In this document: piece after piece, positions 8,027-17,900 of the stretch
Position numbering within the stretch: the first letter of the stretch is position 1
Layout: every line of letters starts with the position of its first letter
Assembly: GCA_902569055.1 (NCBI GenBank)
Contig: CACFSU010000003.1
Coordinates: 1-64,000 of the forward strand
Source of the DNA: an uncultured Pelagibacteraceae bacterium
Lineage (GTDB): Bacteria; Pseudomonadota; Alphaproteobacteria; Pelagibacterales; Pelagibacteraceae
DNA length: 64,000 nt
Direction of reading: 5' to 3'
Made by a program: the position numbers and the translations under genes
Notes under the pieces: model-generated
Told to the model about the DNA's origin: nothing
Databases searched by the model: none
What the model saw: only the letters and a program-made list of their open reading frames with translations

Positions 8027-10882
8027 CTAATTTAAATGAGGTTTTAGAAACTGACCTGTAAAACTGTCTTTGATTTTAATTATTTCTTCAGGTTTACCTT
8101 CTGCTACAATTTTTCCACCCTTAACTCCACCTTCAGGACCCATATCGACTATATAATCAGCAGTTTTTATAACATCCAAATTATGTTCTATAACGACTAC
8201 AGTATTACCAAGAGCAACAAATGTATGTAAAATTTCTAAAAGTTTTTTGATATCATGTTGATGAAGACCAGTTGTAGGTTCATCTAATATATACATTGTT
8301 CTACCTGTAGATCTTTTTGATAATTCTTTTGCTAATTTAATTCTTTGTGCTTCACCGCCAGATAAAGTAGTGGCCTGTTGACCAATTTTTATATATCCAA
8401 GACCAACCTTTTTTAGAGTTAACAGTTTTGATTTGACATTTGTAATATTTTCAAAATATTCACAACCCTCATCTACTGTCATATTTAATACATCAGCAAT
8501 ACTTTTATTTTTAAATTTAATTTCTAAAGTTTCTCTATTATATCTTGAGCCCTTACACTCATCACATTGTATATAAACATCTGGAAGAAAATGCATTTCA
8601 TAAGTTATTACTCCATCACCTTCACATGCTTCACATCTACCACCTCTAACATTAAAAGAAAATCTTCCAGGTTTATAACCTCTAGATTTAGCTTCGGGTA
8701 AAGATGTAAACCAATCTCTTATAGGTCCAAAGGCACCTGTATAAGTAGCTGGATTTGATCTTGGTGTTCTTCCAATAGGAGATTGGTTAATATCAATAAT
8801 TTTATCAATTAGTTCAGTACCCTTAAAACCCTTAAAAGGTTTAGGAATTTTTCTTGATTTGTTATTATTTAAAGTCAGATTCAAAGCATTAAACAAAGTT
8901 TGAAGTATTAAAGTAGATTTACCACTGCCTGATACTCCTGTAACACAAGTCAGACTACCTAATGGAATTTTTAAGTTTACATTATCAAGATTGTTTCCAG
9001 TGGCACCATTAATTTCTAGAAATCTACCATTTTTGGCCAATCTTCTTTTAGATGGAACAATTATTTTATAAATATTAGACAAATATTTTCCAGTTATACT
9101 ATTTTTATTATCTTGAATTTCTTTGAATGAACCTTGTGCAACTATTTGACCACCATTTATTCCAGCTTGAGGTCCAAGGTCAATTATATGGTCTGCATTT
9201 TGCATAGTTTCTGTGTCATGTTCAACTACTATGACAGTATTTCCCAAGTCTCTTAATCTTTTAAGTGCATTTATTAACTTAGCATTATCTTTTTGGTGTA
9301 GTCCTATTGATGGTTCATCTAAAACATATAGAACTCCAGTCAAACCAGAACCAATTTGAGATGCTAATCTAATTCGTTGAGCTTCTCCTCCTGATAAAGT
9401 TCCTGATTCTCTAGATAGTGTAAGATAATCTAAACCAACATTTAAAAGAAAAGCTAATCTTTCATTTATTTCTTTTAAAATATGTTCTGCAATTTTTAAT
9501 TGTTTATTGTCTAAATTTTTTTCAAGATTTTTAAACCATTGTGCAGCATCAAGAATAGATTTTTCAGTAACTTCACTTATATGTAGTCCATCGATTTTCA
9601 CACACAATGCTTCATCTTTTAATCTATAACCGTTACATCTTTCACATTTAGTATCTGATTGATATTGAGCTATTTCCTCTCTTTTCCAATCACTATCAGT
9701 TTCAAGATATCTTCGTTCTAAATTATTTATTACTCCTTCAAATGTTTTTTTGTGTGAATATTTTTCATAACCATCGTCATAAGTAAATTTTATTTCCTCA
9801 TCATCTGAACCATAAAGAATTATAGTTTTAATTTTTTTTGATAATCTTGACCATTGATCCTCTAAAGAAAAATGATAATGTTTTGCTAAAGATGCTAATG
9901 TCTGTGCATAATATAGTGTTGTTGTTTTAGACCAAGGTTCAATTGCGCCATCTATAATACTTTTTTTTTCATTTGGTATTACAAGGTTAGGATCTACATT
10001 TAATTTGATACCAATTCCTTCACATTCTTCACAAGCACCAAAAGGACTATTGAATGAAAATAATCTTGGTTCAATTTCTTCAATTGTAAAGCCACTTTCT
10101 GGACAAGAAAATTTTGTTGAAAAAATAAGTTTTTTTAATTTTCTAAATTTTTTTGGTAAAGTTTCATCTTCATATTCAATAAACACTAAACCATTAGTAA
10201 GATTAACTGCTGTTTCAATCCCTTCGGCTAATCTGTTTCCCAATGAAGAATTTAAAACAATTCTATCGACTAAAATTGAAATATCATGTTTAACTTTTTT
10301 ATTTAATTCAGGAATCTCATCAATTTCATATAAAGTTTCGTCTACTTTAATTTTTCTAAATCCTCTTTTTTTATAGTTTAATATTTCTTTCTTATATTCA
10401 CCTTTTCTTCCTCTAACTATAGGAGCATAAAGATAAATAGTTGATTTTTTTGAAAGTTCTTTAATTTTATCGACAATTTGAGTAATAGTTTGGGATGATA
10501 TAGGTTTTCCAGTAAAAGGGGAGAATGGTATTCCTGCCCTAGCATATAATACTCTCATATAATCATAAATCTCAGTCACAGTTGCAACTGTTGATCTTGG
10601 ATTTTTTGAGGTATTTTTTTGCTCTATAGATATTGCTGGACTTAAACCTTCAATTAAATCAACATTTGGTTTTTTCATTTTATCTAAAAATTGTCTAGCA
10701 TAAGCTGATAAACTTTCTACGTATCTTCTTTGTCCTTCTGCATAAACTGTATCAAAGGCTAAAGAAGATTTACCCGAACCAGAAAGTCCTGTTATTACAA
10801 CAAATTTGTCCTTGGGGATCTCTAAAGAAATATTTTTTAAATTATGTTCTTTAGCTCCCTTAATAACTATCTTTTTAATCAT
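8027..10882 (-). CDS. uvrA: Excinuclease ABC subunit A
   Basis: UvrA is the damage-sensing ATPase of nucleotide excision repair. The 951-residue protein has two ABC modules: Walker [10 protein letters not shown] (about residue 33) and GVSGSGKST (about 640), two LSGGEAQRI signatures, and two Walker B/D-loop blocks ending DEPSIGLH and DEPTTGLH. Zinc-finger cysteines are visible ([17 protein letters not shown] with QCDECKG). In the first finger the leading pair is CPES, so one Cys is Ser. It is transcribed away from ssb, the common divergent arrangement. Confidence 0.97.
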   Translation of the reverse strand: MIKKIVIKGAKEHNLKNISLEIPKDKFVVITGLSGSGKSSLAFDTVYAEGQRRYVESLSAYARQFLDKMKKPNVDLIEGLSPAISIEQKNTSKNPRSTVATVTEIYDYMRVLYARAGIPFSPFTGKPISSQTITQIVDKIKELSKKSTIYLYAPIVRGRKGEYKKEILNYKKRGFRKIKVDETLYEIDEIPELNKKVKHDISILVDRIVLNSSLGNRLAEGIETAVNLTNGLVFIEYEDETLPKKFRKLKKLIFSTKFSCPESGFTIEEIEPRLFSFNSPFGACEECEGIGIKLNVDPNLVIPNEKKSIIDGAIEPWSKTTTLYYAQTLASLAKHYHFSLEDQWSRLSKKIKTIILYGSDDEEIKFTYDDGYEKYSHKKTFEGVINNLERRYLETDSDWKREEIAQYQSDTKCERCNGYRLKDEALCVKIDGLHISEVTEKSILDAAQWFKNLEKNLDNKQLKIAEHILKEINERLAFLLNVGLDYLTLSRESGTLSGGEAQRIRLASQIGSGLTGVLYVLDEPSIGLHQKDNAKLINALKRLRDLGNTVIVVEHDTETMQNADHIIDLGPQAGINGGQIVAQGSFKEIQDNKNSITGKYLSNIYKIIVPSKRRLAKNGRFLEINGATGNNLDNVNLKIPLGSLTCVTGVSGSGKSTLILQTLFNALNLTLNNNKSRKIPKPFKGFKGTELIDKIIDINQSPIGRTPRSNPATYTGAFGPIRDWFTSLPEAKSRGYKPGRFSFNVRGGRCEACEGDGVITYEMHFLPDVYIQCDECKGSRYNRETLEIKFKNKSIADVLNMTVDEGCEYFENITNVKSKLLTLKKVGLGYIKIGQQATTLSGGEAQRIKLAKELSKRSTGRTMYILDEPTTGLHQHDIKKLLEILHTFVALGNTVVVIEHNLDVIKTADYIVDMGPEGGVKGGKIVAEGKPEEIIKIKDSFTGQFLKPHLN

Positions 10883-10929
10883 AATTTTAGTTGCTTTGAC
10901 TTAATAAAATTAATATTCAGAGTAAATTG

Positions 10930-10938
10930 TGGTATAAT
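10930..10938 (+). promoter_or_regulatory. Extended -10 promoter element for ssb
   Basis: TGGTATAAT fits an extended -10 consensus (TGnTATAAT), 34 bp before the ssb ATG in the uvrA-ssb divergent gap. A TTGACT lies at 10896-10901, but the 31 bp spacing is too long for it to be the paired -35, so recognition probably relies on the extended element. Confidence 0.55.
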
Positions 10939-10972
10939 TCTTATTAATTAAATTAACAAATAATAAAATATT

Positions 10973-11431
10973 ATGGCTGGAAGTTTAAATAAAGTACTTT
11001 TAATTGGTCGTTTAGGCGCAGACCCAGAAATTAAACAAATGGTTAATGGTAAAAATGTTGCAAGATTAAGTCTTGCTACAAGCCAATCTTGGAAAGATAA
11101 AAATACCGGTGAAAAAAAGGAAAAAACCGAATGGCACCGTATAGTTGTTTTTAATGAAGGTTTAGTAAATGTAGTACAACAGTATCTTAAAAAGGGTGCT
11201 CAAATTTATGTTGAGGGTCAAATTTCAACTAGAAAATGGAAAGACGAACAATCTGGTCAAGACAAATATTCAACTGAAGTCGTTATTCAAGGATATAATT
11301 CGTCTCTAACAATGTTAGGTAGTGGAAATTCAGGTGGTGGAATTCAATATGATAACAATCAATCTTCATCTTCAGTTTCTGACGATACTACTCAAATATC
11401 AAATGACATGGATGACGAAATTCCATTTTAG
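10973..11431 (+). CDS. ssb: Single-stranded DNA-binding protein
   Basis: SSB coats single-stranded DNA and recruits repair and replication enzymes. It has 152 residues. The OB fold (about residues 1-110) opens with [16 protein letters not shown] and contains [10 protein letters not shown] and [14 protein letters not shown] Gly/Ser/Gln-rich linker follows, and the acidic tip ends DDEIPF, the partner-binding tail. A promoter element lies 34 bp upstream. gyrA starts 6 bp after the stop, so the two are probably co-transcribed. Confidence 0.97.
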   Translation: MAGSLNKVLLIGRLGADPEIKQMVNGKNVARLSLATSQSWKDKNTGEKKEKTEWHRIVVFNEGLVNVVQQYLKKGAQIYVEGQISTRKWKDEQSGQDKYSTEVVIQGYNSSLTMLGSGNSGGGIQYDNNQSSSSVSDDTTQISNDMDDEIPF

Positions 11432-11436
11432 TTTTT

Positions 11437-14016
11437 ATGGATAAAACTGAAGTTTCTAAAGATAGAAATATAAAACTCATCTCAATGCATGATGAGATGA
11501 GTTCATCTTATCTGTCATATGCAATGAGTGTAATTGTTAGCCGTGCATTGCCTGATGTACGTGATGGTCTAAAGCCAGTTCATCGAAGAATTTTATTTGC
11601 TATGTTTAAAGGTGGTTATGACTGGTCAAAACAATTTAGAAAATCAGCAAGAATAGTAGGTGATGTAATTGGTAAATATCATCCACATGGTGATCAATCT
11701 GTATATGATGCACTTGTTAGAATGGTTCAAGATTTTTCAATGAGTCTACCTTTAGTAGAAGGACAAGGTAACTTTGGTTCTATTGATGGTGATCCTGCAG
11801 CAGCAATGAGATATACTGAAACTAGACTTTCTAAAGTATCTCAATTTCTAATAGATGATATAGAAAAAAATACTATAGAATTTAAAAATAACTATGATGA
11901 AACAGAAAAAGAACCATCTGTATTACCTGCGCAATTTCCTAATTTATTAGTTAATGGTGCTGGCGGTATTGCAGTAGGTATGGCTACAAGTATTCCTCCA
12001 CATAACTTAGGTGAAATAATTGAGGGAACTTTAGCCTTAATTGAAAATAAGGATATTAAAATTAAAGATTTAATGAAACATATACCTGGACCTGATTTTC
12101 CAACAGGAGGAGTAATTATTGGCAAAGATATGATTAAGCAAGGTTACAATAAAGGTAGAGGATCTTTTAAAATTAGAGGTGAAATTTCTAACGAAACTTT
12201 GAAAAATGGAAAAAACAGATTAGTAATTTCTTCAATACCATATCAGGTAAATAAATCTATTTTAAATGAAAGAATTGCTCAATTAGTTAGAGAAAAAAAA
12301 TTAGAGGGAATAAAAGATATAAGAGATGAATCAAACAGAGAAGGTATTAGAGTTTCTATAGATTTAAGAAATGGTGTAGAACCAGAAACGGTTAAAAGGC
12401 AACTTTATAAAAATACTCAAATTGAAAGTTCATTTGGATTTAATACTTTAGCTATTGTTGATGGTAAACCTAAAAATTGTACACTTAAAGATTTTTTAGA
12501 AAATTTTTTAAAATTTAGAGAAAATGTAGTAATTAAAAAAACAAAATTTAATCTTCAAAAAGCAGAAGAGCGTGCTCATATTTTAATTGGACTTTCTATA
12601 TCAGTTGAAAATTTAGATAAGGTTATAAAAATTATACGATCTTCTAAAAACCCTGAAGATGCAAAAAAAAAAATTTTAAAAACTAAATGGAAAATAAATA
12701 AAACTTATAAAATGATTTATTTAATTGAAGGTAAAAGAGTAAAAAATATAAATTATTTATCTGAACCGCAAGTAGATGCTATTTTAGAATTAAGATTACA
12801 AAAATTAACTGCTTTGGGGATTAATGAAATAGAAATAGAAATAAAAAAATTAGGCGAATTAATTTCAAAATTTAAGAAAATTATTTCTTCTAGAAAAGAA
12901 CTTTTAAAAGTAATAAGCAATGAATTAAAAAATATTAAAGAAAAGTTTGGAACTCCAAGAAGAACAAAAATTATTGACGCTGTATTAAACTATAATATTG
13001 AAGAAACTATTCTAAAACAATCAGTCTTAATAACAGTTACTTTACAAGGCTATATTAAAAGAGGTTCACTAAAAAATGTTAAAACACAAAAAAGAGGTGG
13101 TAAAGGTAAAACTGGTATTACAACGAGAAATGAAGATTCAGTTGTTCAAACTTTATCTGTAGATACTCATACATCAGTCTTATTTTTTTCTACTGAAGGT
13201 TTAGTTTATAAAATTAAAGCTTGGAAAATTCCTGAAGGATCAGCTTCATCAAAAGGAAAATCATTATTTAATATTCTTCCATTAAAAAATCATCAATCAA
13301 TTAGTTCAATCATGCCTTTTCCAGAAAGTGATAATAATTTAAAAGATTATCAAATAGTTTTTGCAACTGCCAAAGGTAAAGTTAGGAAAAATAGCCTAGA
13401 AGATTTTGAATCTATAAACACTTCAGGTAAGATTGCAATGAAACTTGATAACAATGATAAAATTGTTGGTGTAAAAATATGCAAAAATGTTCAAGACATA
13501 ATTTTAAGTACTAAATTTGGTAAATGTATTAGATTTGAGTCTAAAAAATTAAGAATTTTTAAAGGAAGATCATCGAAAGGTATTAAAGGAATTGAACTTG
13601 CTACTGATGATGAAATTGTATCATTATCAATAATTGATAGTAATAAAATTAAGAAAAATGGAAAAAAATCAAAAGATGAAAAATCTGAGTTTAAAGCAAG
13701 TGAGAAATTTATTTTATCTGTAACTGAAAATGGATATGGTAAAAAAACTTCCCATTATGACTATCGAGTAACAAATAGAGGTGGTAAAGGAATAATTGGC
13801 ATTATAAATTCACCTAGAAATGGCAACATAACCTCATCATTTCCAGTTTTTGAAGGTGATGAAATAATGATTTCTACCAACAAAGGTAGAGTTATAAGAG
13901 TTGCAGTTAAAGAAATAAGATCAGCAGGTAGAAATACACAAGGTGTTAGAATTATTAGATTATCAGGGGATGAAAAAGTTGTTTCAACAATTAAAATAGA
14001 AGATAATTTAATTTAA
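11437..14016 (+). CDS. gyrA: DNA gyrase subunit A
   Basis: This is the DNA breakage-reunion subunit of gyrase. It has 859 residues. The N-terminal winged helix has [16 protein letters not shown] and the catalytic Tyr is in [12 protein letters not shown] (about residue 128). A long coiled coil and the six-bladed C-terminal beta-pinwheel follow, with the GyrA box as [12 protein letters not shown] (about residues 549-560). The residue equivalent to E. coli Ser83 is Gln ([12 protein letters not shown]). A Lys/Ser-rich insertion sits between late blades. The stop overlaps the coaD start by 1 bp. Confidence 0.96.
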   Translation: MDKTEVSKDRNIKLISMHDEMSSSYLSYAMSVIVSRALPDVRDGLKPVHRRILFAMFKGGYDWSKQFRKSARIVGDVIGKYHPHGDQSVYDALVRMVQDFSMSLPLVEGQGNFGSIDGDPAAAMRYTETRLSKVSQFLIDDIEKNTIEFKNNYDETEKEPSVLPAQFPNLLVNGAGGIAVGMATSIPPHNLGEIIEGTLALIENKDIKIKDLMKHIPGPDFPTGGVIIGKDMIKQGYNKGRGSFKIRGEISNETLKNGKNRLVISSIPYQVNKSILNERIAQLVREKKLEGIKDIRDESNREGIRVSIDLRNGVEPETVKRQLYKNTQIESSFGFNTLAIVDGKPKNCTLKDFLENFLKFRENVVIKKTKFNLQKAEERAHILIGLSISVENLDKVIKIIRSSKNPEDAKKKILKTKWKINKTYKMIYLIEGKRVKNINYLSEPQVDAILELRLQKLTALGINEIEIEIKKLGELISKFKKIISSRKELLKVISNELKNIKEKFGTPRRTKIIDAVLNYNIEETILKQSVLITVTLQGYIKRGSLKNVKTQKRGGKGKTGITTRNEDSVVQTLSVDTHTSVLFFSTEGLVYKIKAWKIPEGSASSKGKSLFNILPLKNHQSISSIMPFPESDNNLKDYQIVFATAKGKVRKNSLEDFESINTSGKIAMKLDNNDKIVGVKICKNVQDIILSTKFGKCIRFESKKLRIFKGRSSKGIKGIELATDDEIVSLSIIDSNKIKKNGKKSKDEKSEFKASEKFILSVTENGYGKKTSHYDYRVTNRGGKGIIGIINSPRNGNITSSFPVFEGDEIMISTNKGRVIRVAVKEIRSAGRNTQGVRIIRLSGDEKVVSTIKIEDNLI

Positions 14017-14510
14017 TGACTAAAGTAGCAATTTATCCTGGGACTTTTGATCCAATAACTTATGGACATATTGATGTAATTAAGAAATCATTGAAATTAT
14101 TTAAAAAAATTGTTGTTGCTGTTTCTGATGTTGAAAATAAAAATTATTTATTTTCTGCAGAAGAAAGAATTGATATAGTAAAAAAAGCACTATTTTCAGA
14201 TCTTAAATTGAATAAAAAAAAAATTATTGTTATTTCTTTTAGTTCATTAACTACTGACTTATGTAAAAGATATAAATCAAATATCATATTAAGAGGATTA
14301 AGAGCAGTTTCAGACTTTGAATATGAATTTCAATTAGCAGGCATGAACAGAAAGTTAAACAATAGTATAGAAACATTATTTTTAATGTCTGATGTGGAAA
14401 ATCAAATTATTTCATCTAAATTTGTTAAAGAAATAGTAAAGTTAAATGGTAATATAAAAAAATTTACTACAAAAAGTACAATTAAATCATTAAAAGAAAA
14501 ATATGATTAA
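14016..14510 (+). CDS. coaD: Phosphopantetheine adenylyltransferase
   Basis: CoaD converts 4'-phosphopantetheine and ATP to dephospho-CoA, the fourth step of CoA synthesis. The 164-residue hexameric-type enzyme has the nucleotidyltransferase motif YPGTFDPITYGHIDVI (TxGH at about residues 14-17), RGLRAVSDFEYEFQLAGMNR (about 93-112) and the late ISSKFVKEI motif. It shares a base with the gyrA stop and overlaps the cyclophilin gene by 8 bp, so it is translated as part of the ssb-gyrA-coaD-ppi-tgt run. Confidence 0.96.
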   Translation: MTKVAIYPGTFDPITYGHIDVIKKSLKLFKKIVVAVSDVENKNYLFSAEERIDIVKKALFSDLKLNKKKIIVISFSSLTTDLCKRYKSNIILRGLRAVSDFEYEFQLAGMNRKLNNSIETLFLMSDVENQIISSKFVKEIVKLNGNIKKFTTKSTIKSLKEKYD

Positions 14511-15063
14511 ATTTTTAATTAAGGTATTAATTTTCTTTTTATTACAAGTAAATCAATCAATAGCGGAGGAGCATATAATGATTTTAAAATTAAAAGATGG
14601 TGAAGTAAAAATAGAATTATTTTCAGACGTAGCACCTAATCACGTAAAAAGAATCAAAGAATTAGCAGATAGTGGTAAATACGATAATGTTGTTTTTCAT
14701 AGAGTAATAGATGGATTTATGGCTCAAACTGGAGATGTTAAATTTGGTAACTCTAGTTCAGATAATTTTGATTTGTCTAGAGCAGGAATGGGTGGATCCG
14801 ATTTACCTGATTTAAATCAAGAATTTAATAGTTTACCTCATGATAGAGGCACTTTATCTATGGCTAGATCATCAAATCCTAATAGTGCTAATAGTCAATT
14901 TTTTATCTGTTTTAAGCCTGCACCTTTTTTAGATAGGCAATATACTGTTTTTGGTAAAGTAATTGAAGGAATGGAATATGTTGATAAAATTAAAAGAGGA
15001 GATGAAAATAATAATGGTGCTGTAACAGATCCTGACAAAATCATTAGTTTTAAATCATTGTAA
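14503..15063 (+). CDS. Peptidyl-prolyl cis-trans isomerase, cyclophilin type, exported
   Basis: This cyclophilin-type proline isomerase has 186 residues. A hydrophobic N-terminal signal peptide (about residues 1-20, ending QSIAEE) indicates a periplasmic location. The catalytic core contains VVFHRVIDGFMAQTGD (about 66-81), with the key Arg and Phe, and SQFFICF (about 130-136). The Trp of classical cyclosporin-sensitive forms is not evident, as in many bacterial members. The start lies 8 bp inside coaD. It probably acts as a chaperone for exported proteins. Confidence 0.92.
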   Translation: MIKFLIKVLIFFLLQVNQSIAEEHIMILKLKDGEVKIELFSDVAPNHVKRIKELADSGKYDNVVFHRVIDGFMAQTGDVKFGNSSSDNFDLSRAGMGGSDLPDLNQEFNSLPHDRGTLSMARSSNPNSANSQFFICFKPAPFLDRQYTVFGKVIEGMEYVDKIKRGDENNNGAVTDPDKIISFKSL

Positions 15064-15073
15064 AGTTTAATTA

Positions 15074-16186
15074 ATGGCATTAAAAAAATTTGCCTTTAAA
15101 GTTTTAAATAAGGAAAAATATGCCAGAAGTGGCTTAATCGAAACTCACAGAGGAAATATTCATACGCCAGCTTTCATGCCGGTAGGTACACAAGCATCAG
15201 TAAAAGCTTGTACTATTGATGATATTAAAAAAACAGGTTCAGAAATAATTTTATCTAATACTTATCATCTAATGATAAGACCAGGTATTGAAAGAATTAA
15301 AAGTACTGGAGGTCTGCATGAATTTATGAATTGTGACTTACCTATTTTAACTGACTCAGGTGGTTTTCAAGTTATGTCATTATCAAAACTGAATAGAATA
15401 GATAGAGAAAAAGGTGCAATCTTTAATTCACATGTTGATGGTAAAAAGTATTATTTAAGTCCTGAGGAAAGTATCAAAATACAATTAGGCTTAAACTCAG
15501 ATATTGTGATGGTTATGGATGAATGCCCAAAAAAAAATACAGATTATAAGTATATTGAAAAATCTATGAATTTATCTCTTTATTGGGCCGAACGTTCAAA
15601 AAGTGCTTTTGGACATAATCCTCATAAAGCACTTTTTGGAATTATCCAAGGAGGTTTATTTAAAGACTTAAGAAAAAAATCTTTAGATGGTTTAATTAAA
15701 ATTGGTTTCGAAGGTTATGCAATGGGAGGACTTGCTGTTGGAGAAAGTCAAAATGAAATGTTTGAAGTTTTAGATTATATTAAAAACCTGTTACCCTATA
15801 ATAAACCTCATTATTTAATGGGAGTTGGTACACCATCAGATATTCTAGGTGCAGTTAAAAGAGGTATTGATATGTTTGATTGTGTTTTACCAACAAGATC
15901 AGGCCGAACTGGACTTGCATTTACATGGGATGGAAGGATCAATATAAAAAATAATAAGTATCAGAAGGATAATACATCATTAGATTCTAATTGTTCTAAT
16001 TTTAATTTAAATAAATATTCAAAAAATTATATTAATCATTTATTTAATACCAACGAAATACTTGCCTCAATGCTTTTAACGCTTCACAATATAAATTTTT
16101 ATCAGGAGTTAATGAGTGCTATTAGAAAAAATATTAATCACGGTACTTTTAATGAGTTTCATGACAAATACATTGATAAGTTGTAA
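15074..16186 (+). CDS. tgt: Queuine tRNA-ribosyltransferase, zinc site degenerate
   Basis: Tgt swaps guanine 34 for preQ1 in GUN-anticodon tRNAs. It has 370 residues, with the TIM-barrel motifs LTDSGGFQVMSL (catalytic Asp, about residue 94), the GGLAVGE loop and FDCVLPTRSGRTG (second catalytic Asp, about 270). The usual C-terminal zinc site (CxCxxC plus His) is broken: the aligned segment reads DSNCSNFNLNKYS, which keeps one Cys and the later His but replaces the other two Cys with Asn and Leu. The rest of the fold is intact, so it is probably active. Confidence 0.92.
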   Translation: MALKKFAFKVLNKEKYARSGLIETHRGNIHTPAFMPVGTQASVKACTIDDIKKTGSEIILSNTYHLMIRPGIERIKSTGGLHEFMNCDLPILTDSGGFQVMSLSKLNRIDREKGAIFNSHVDGKKYYLSPEESIKIQLGLNSDIVMVMDECPKKNTDYKYIEKSMNLSLYWAERSKSAFGHNPHKALFGIIQGGLFKDLRKKSLDGLIKIGFEGYAMGGLAVGESQNEMFEVLDYIKNLLPYNKPHYLMGVGTPSDILGAVKRGIDMFDCVLPTRSGRTGLAFTWDGRINIKNNKYQKDNTSLDSNCSNFNLNKYSKNYINHLFNTNEILASMLLTLHNINFYQELMSAIRKNINHGTFNEFHDKYIDKL

Positions 16187-16216
16187 AACGAAGGTTTTTT
16201 TGGATAAAATTGGTAT

Positions 16217-16246
16217 TTGAATTATTAAAATAATTCTGTATATACA
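16217..16246 (+). promoter_or_regulatory. Possible promoter of tRNA-Lys
   Basis: TTGAAT (16217-16222) is followed after 16 bp by TATATA (16239-16244), overlapping TATACAAT. The element ends about 25 bp before the tRNA 5' end. The match is reasonable, but background AT content is very high, so this is tentative. Confidence 0.35.
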
Positions 16247-16270
16247 ATTTTCACTCTTAGTAAATAATGT

Positions 16271-16346
<76 letters not shown>

Positions 16347-16347
16347 T

Positions 16348-17172
16348 TCAAATTTCAATTGGTGGATAATCTAAAATTATTTCACTTGTCCACTCACTTA
16401 TTTTTTTAATTCTGTTATCTGCTGATGGATGAGTACTCATAAATTCTGGAGGAGTTTTTCCTTTATTAAATTCTTTCATTCTTTCCCAAATCTTAACGGT
16501 TTCTCTAATATCATATCCAGATAAAGAAGCAAAAATCATACCTAGGTAATCAGCTTCGCTTTCTTGCTTTCTATTAAATGGATTCATAATTCCTAATTGT
16601 GATAATAATCCAACGGTATTCATACCAGTTGTCCTATTAACTTGAGATAATTTTCCACCACTGGCGATATCTATTATTTGAGTTCCAATATTTAACAATG
16701 TTGATCTACTTGCTCTTTCAACAGAATGTTTTGCTACTGCATGAGCAATCTCATGACCCATTACAGCTGAAAGACCATCAGTGTTTTTAGTAACATCTAA
16801 TATACCAGTATAAACTGCAATTTTTCCTCCTGGCATACACCATGCATTTCTAACTTTTTTATTATCTATTAAAATATATTCCCAATCAAAGTTTGCTGTT
16901 GGATCATTTAGTTTTTGTCTATAAAAATACTCTCCGATAGCATTTTCCATTCTTTTTCCAATTTCTTTTATTTCATTAAGTGCTTTAATATCATCACTTA
17001 GTTTTTCATTTTTTTTTACCTTTTCATAAATTTCTGCTGCTTGTGCATTCAATTTTGCCTCAGGAACAATCTTTAATTGACGTCTTTCAGTAATAGGAGC
17101 TGTAGCACAAGAGTTTAGAACTAATCCACAACAACCACAACCAACATAAGTTAAAAATTTTCTTCTATTCAT
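16348..17172 (-). CDS. M48-family metalloprotease, probable Tat-exported lipoprotein
   Basis: This zinc endopeptidase resembles the periplasmic quality-control enzymes BepA, YcaL and LoiP. It has 274 residues. The active-site motif HEIAH (in AVMGHEIAHAVAKHS, about residues 136-150) and the downstream zinc Glu in ESEADYLG (about 204-211) are present. The N-terminus, starting MNRRKFLTY, has a twin-arginine-like RRKFL followed by a hydrophobic stretch and a lipobox LNSC (Cys about residue 22). This suggests export by the Tat system and lipid anchoring. It has no TPR domain. Confidence 0.88.
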   Translation of the reverse strand: MNRRKFLTYVGCGCCGLVLNSCATAPITERRQLKIVPEAKLNAQAAEIYEKVKKNEKLSDDIKALNEIKEIGKRMENAIGEYFYRQKLNDPTANFDWEYILIDNKKVRNAWCMPGGKIAVYTGILDVTKNTDGLSAVMGHEIAHAVAKHSVERASRSTLLNIGTQIIDIASGGKLSQVNRTTGMNTVGLLSQLGIMNPFNRKQESEADYLGMIFASLSGYDIRETVKIWERMKEFNKGKTPPEFMSTHPSADNRIKKISEWTSEIILDYPPIEI

Positions 17173-17282
17173 TTTTATTCAATATTGATATTATATTTAA
17201 CAATGAATCTAAATAATAAAATATTATTAGTTCGTTTTATTATTTCAATTTCTTTTATTAAATATGAAAAAAATTACAATTA

Positions 17283-17900
17283 ATGGCTAAAAAAACTCAA
17301 AAAAAATCTCTGGCATTAATTTTAAGAAATTATTTTATAACAGGGGTAGTTGTTTTAATTCCAATAGGATTTACTATATATTTAAGCAAACTGTTAATTG
17401 GCATATCTTCTAAAATTTTACCTCAGAACATTAATCCAAATAGTTATTTGCCAATAGCAATACCCGGGATAGAAATAATTATTACAGTAATATTTATTAC
17501 TATAGTTGGCGGTCTCTCATTATCCTTTATTGGAAAAAGAGTTTTAAAACTTATTGATGATTTGTTTAAGAAAATACCTTTTTTAAGAACTGTTTATTCA
17601 GCAATTTTACAAATGACTGAAACTTTTTCAAAAAAAGAAGATAGTAAAAAAAGTGTAGTATTAATAGAATATCCACGAAAAGGTGTTTGGGCAGTAGGAT
17701 TTGCAACAAAAGAAAATAATGGAGAGATGGCAAAAAAAACAAATAAAAAGTTAATTAATGTTTTTGTACCAACTACTCCTAATCCTACAAGTGGTTTTTT
17801 ATTAATGTTTCCTATTGATGAAGTAATTTATTTAAATATGACTTTTGAAGAAGCTTCTAAATTTATTGTATCGGCAGGAACATCTTCTGGAAAAAGTTAA
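17283..17900 (+). CDS. DUF502 family membrane protein
   Basis: A 205-residue protein with two N-terminal membrane helices (about residues 14-36 and 58-82) and a soluble C-terminal domain containing IPFLRTVYSAILQ, VLIEYPRKGVWAVGF and FVPTTPNPTSGFLLMFP. These are hallmarks of DUF502. The function is unknown. The family is often found beside recG and mfd in Alphaproteobacteria, and here its stop overlaps the convergent recG by 4 bp. It is divergent from the M48 peptidase gene. Confidence 0.88.
   Translation: MAKKTQKKSLALILRNYFITGVVVLIPIGFTIYLSKLLIGISSKILPQNINPNSYLPIAIPGIEIIITVIFITIVGGLSLSFIGKRVLKLIDDLFKKIPFLRTVYSAILQMTETFSKKEDSKKSVVLIEYPRKGVWAVGFATKENNGEMAKKTNKKLINVFVPTTPNPTSGFLLMFPIDEVIYLNMTFEEASKFIVSAGTSSGKS

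Noticed and set aside
10005-10376. Plus-strand 123-codon frame inside uvrA
   Set aside because: It is the complement of well-conserved uvrA codons, with no motif or start signal of its own.
10896-10901. TTGACT as the -35 of the ssb promoter
   Set aside because: The 31-bp distance to TATAAT is too long for one promoter.
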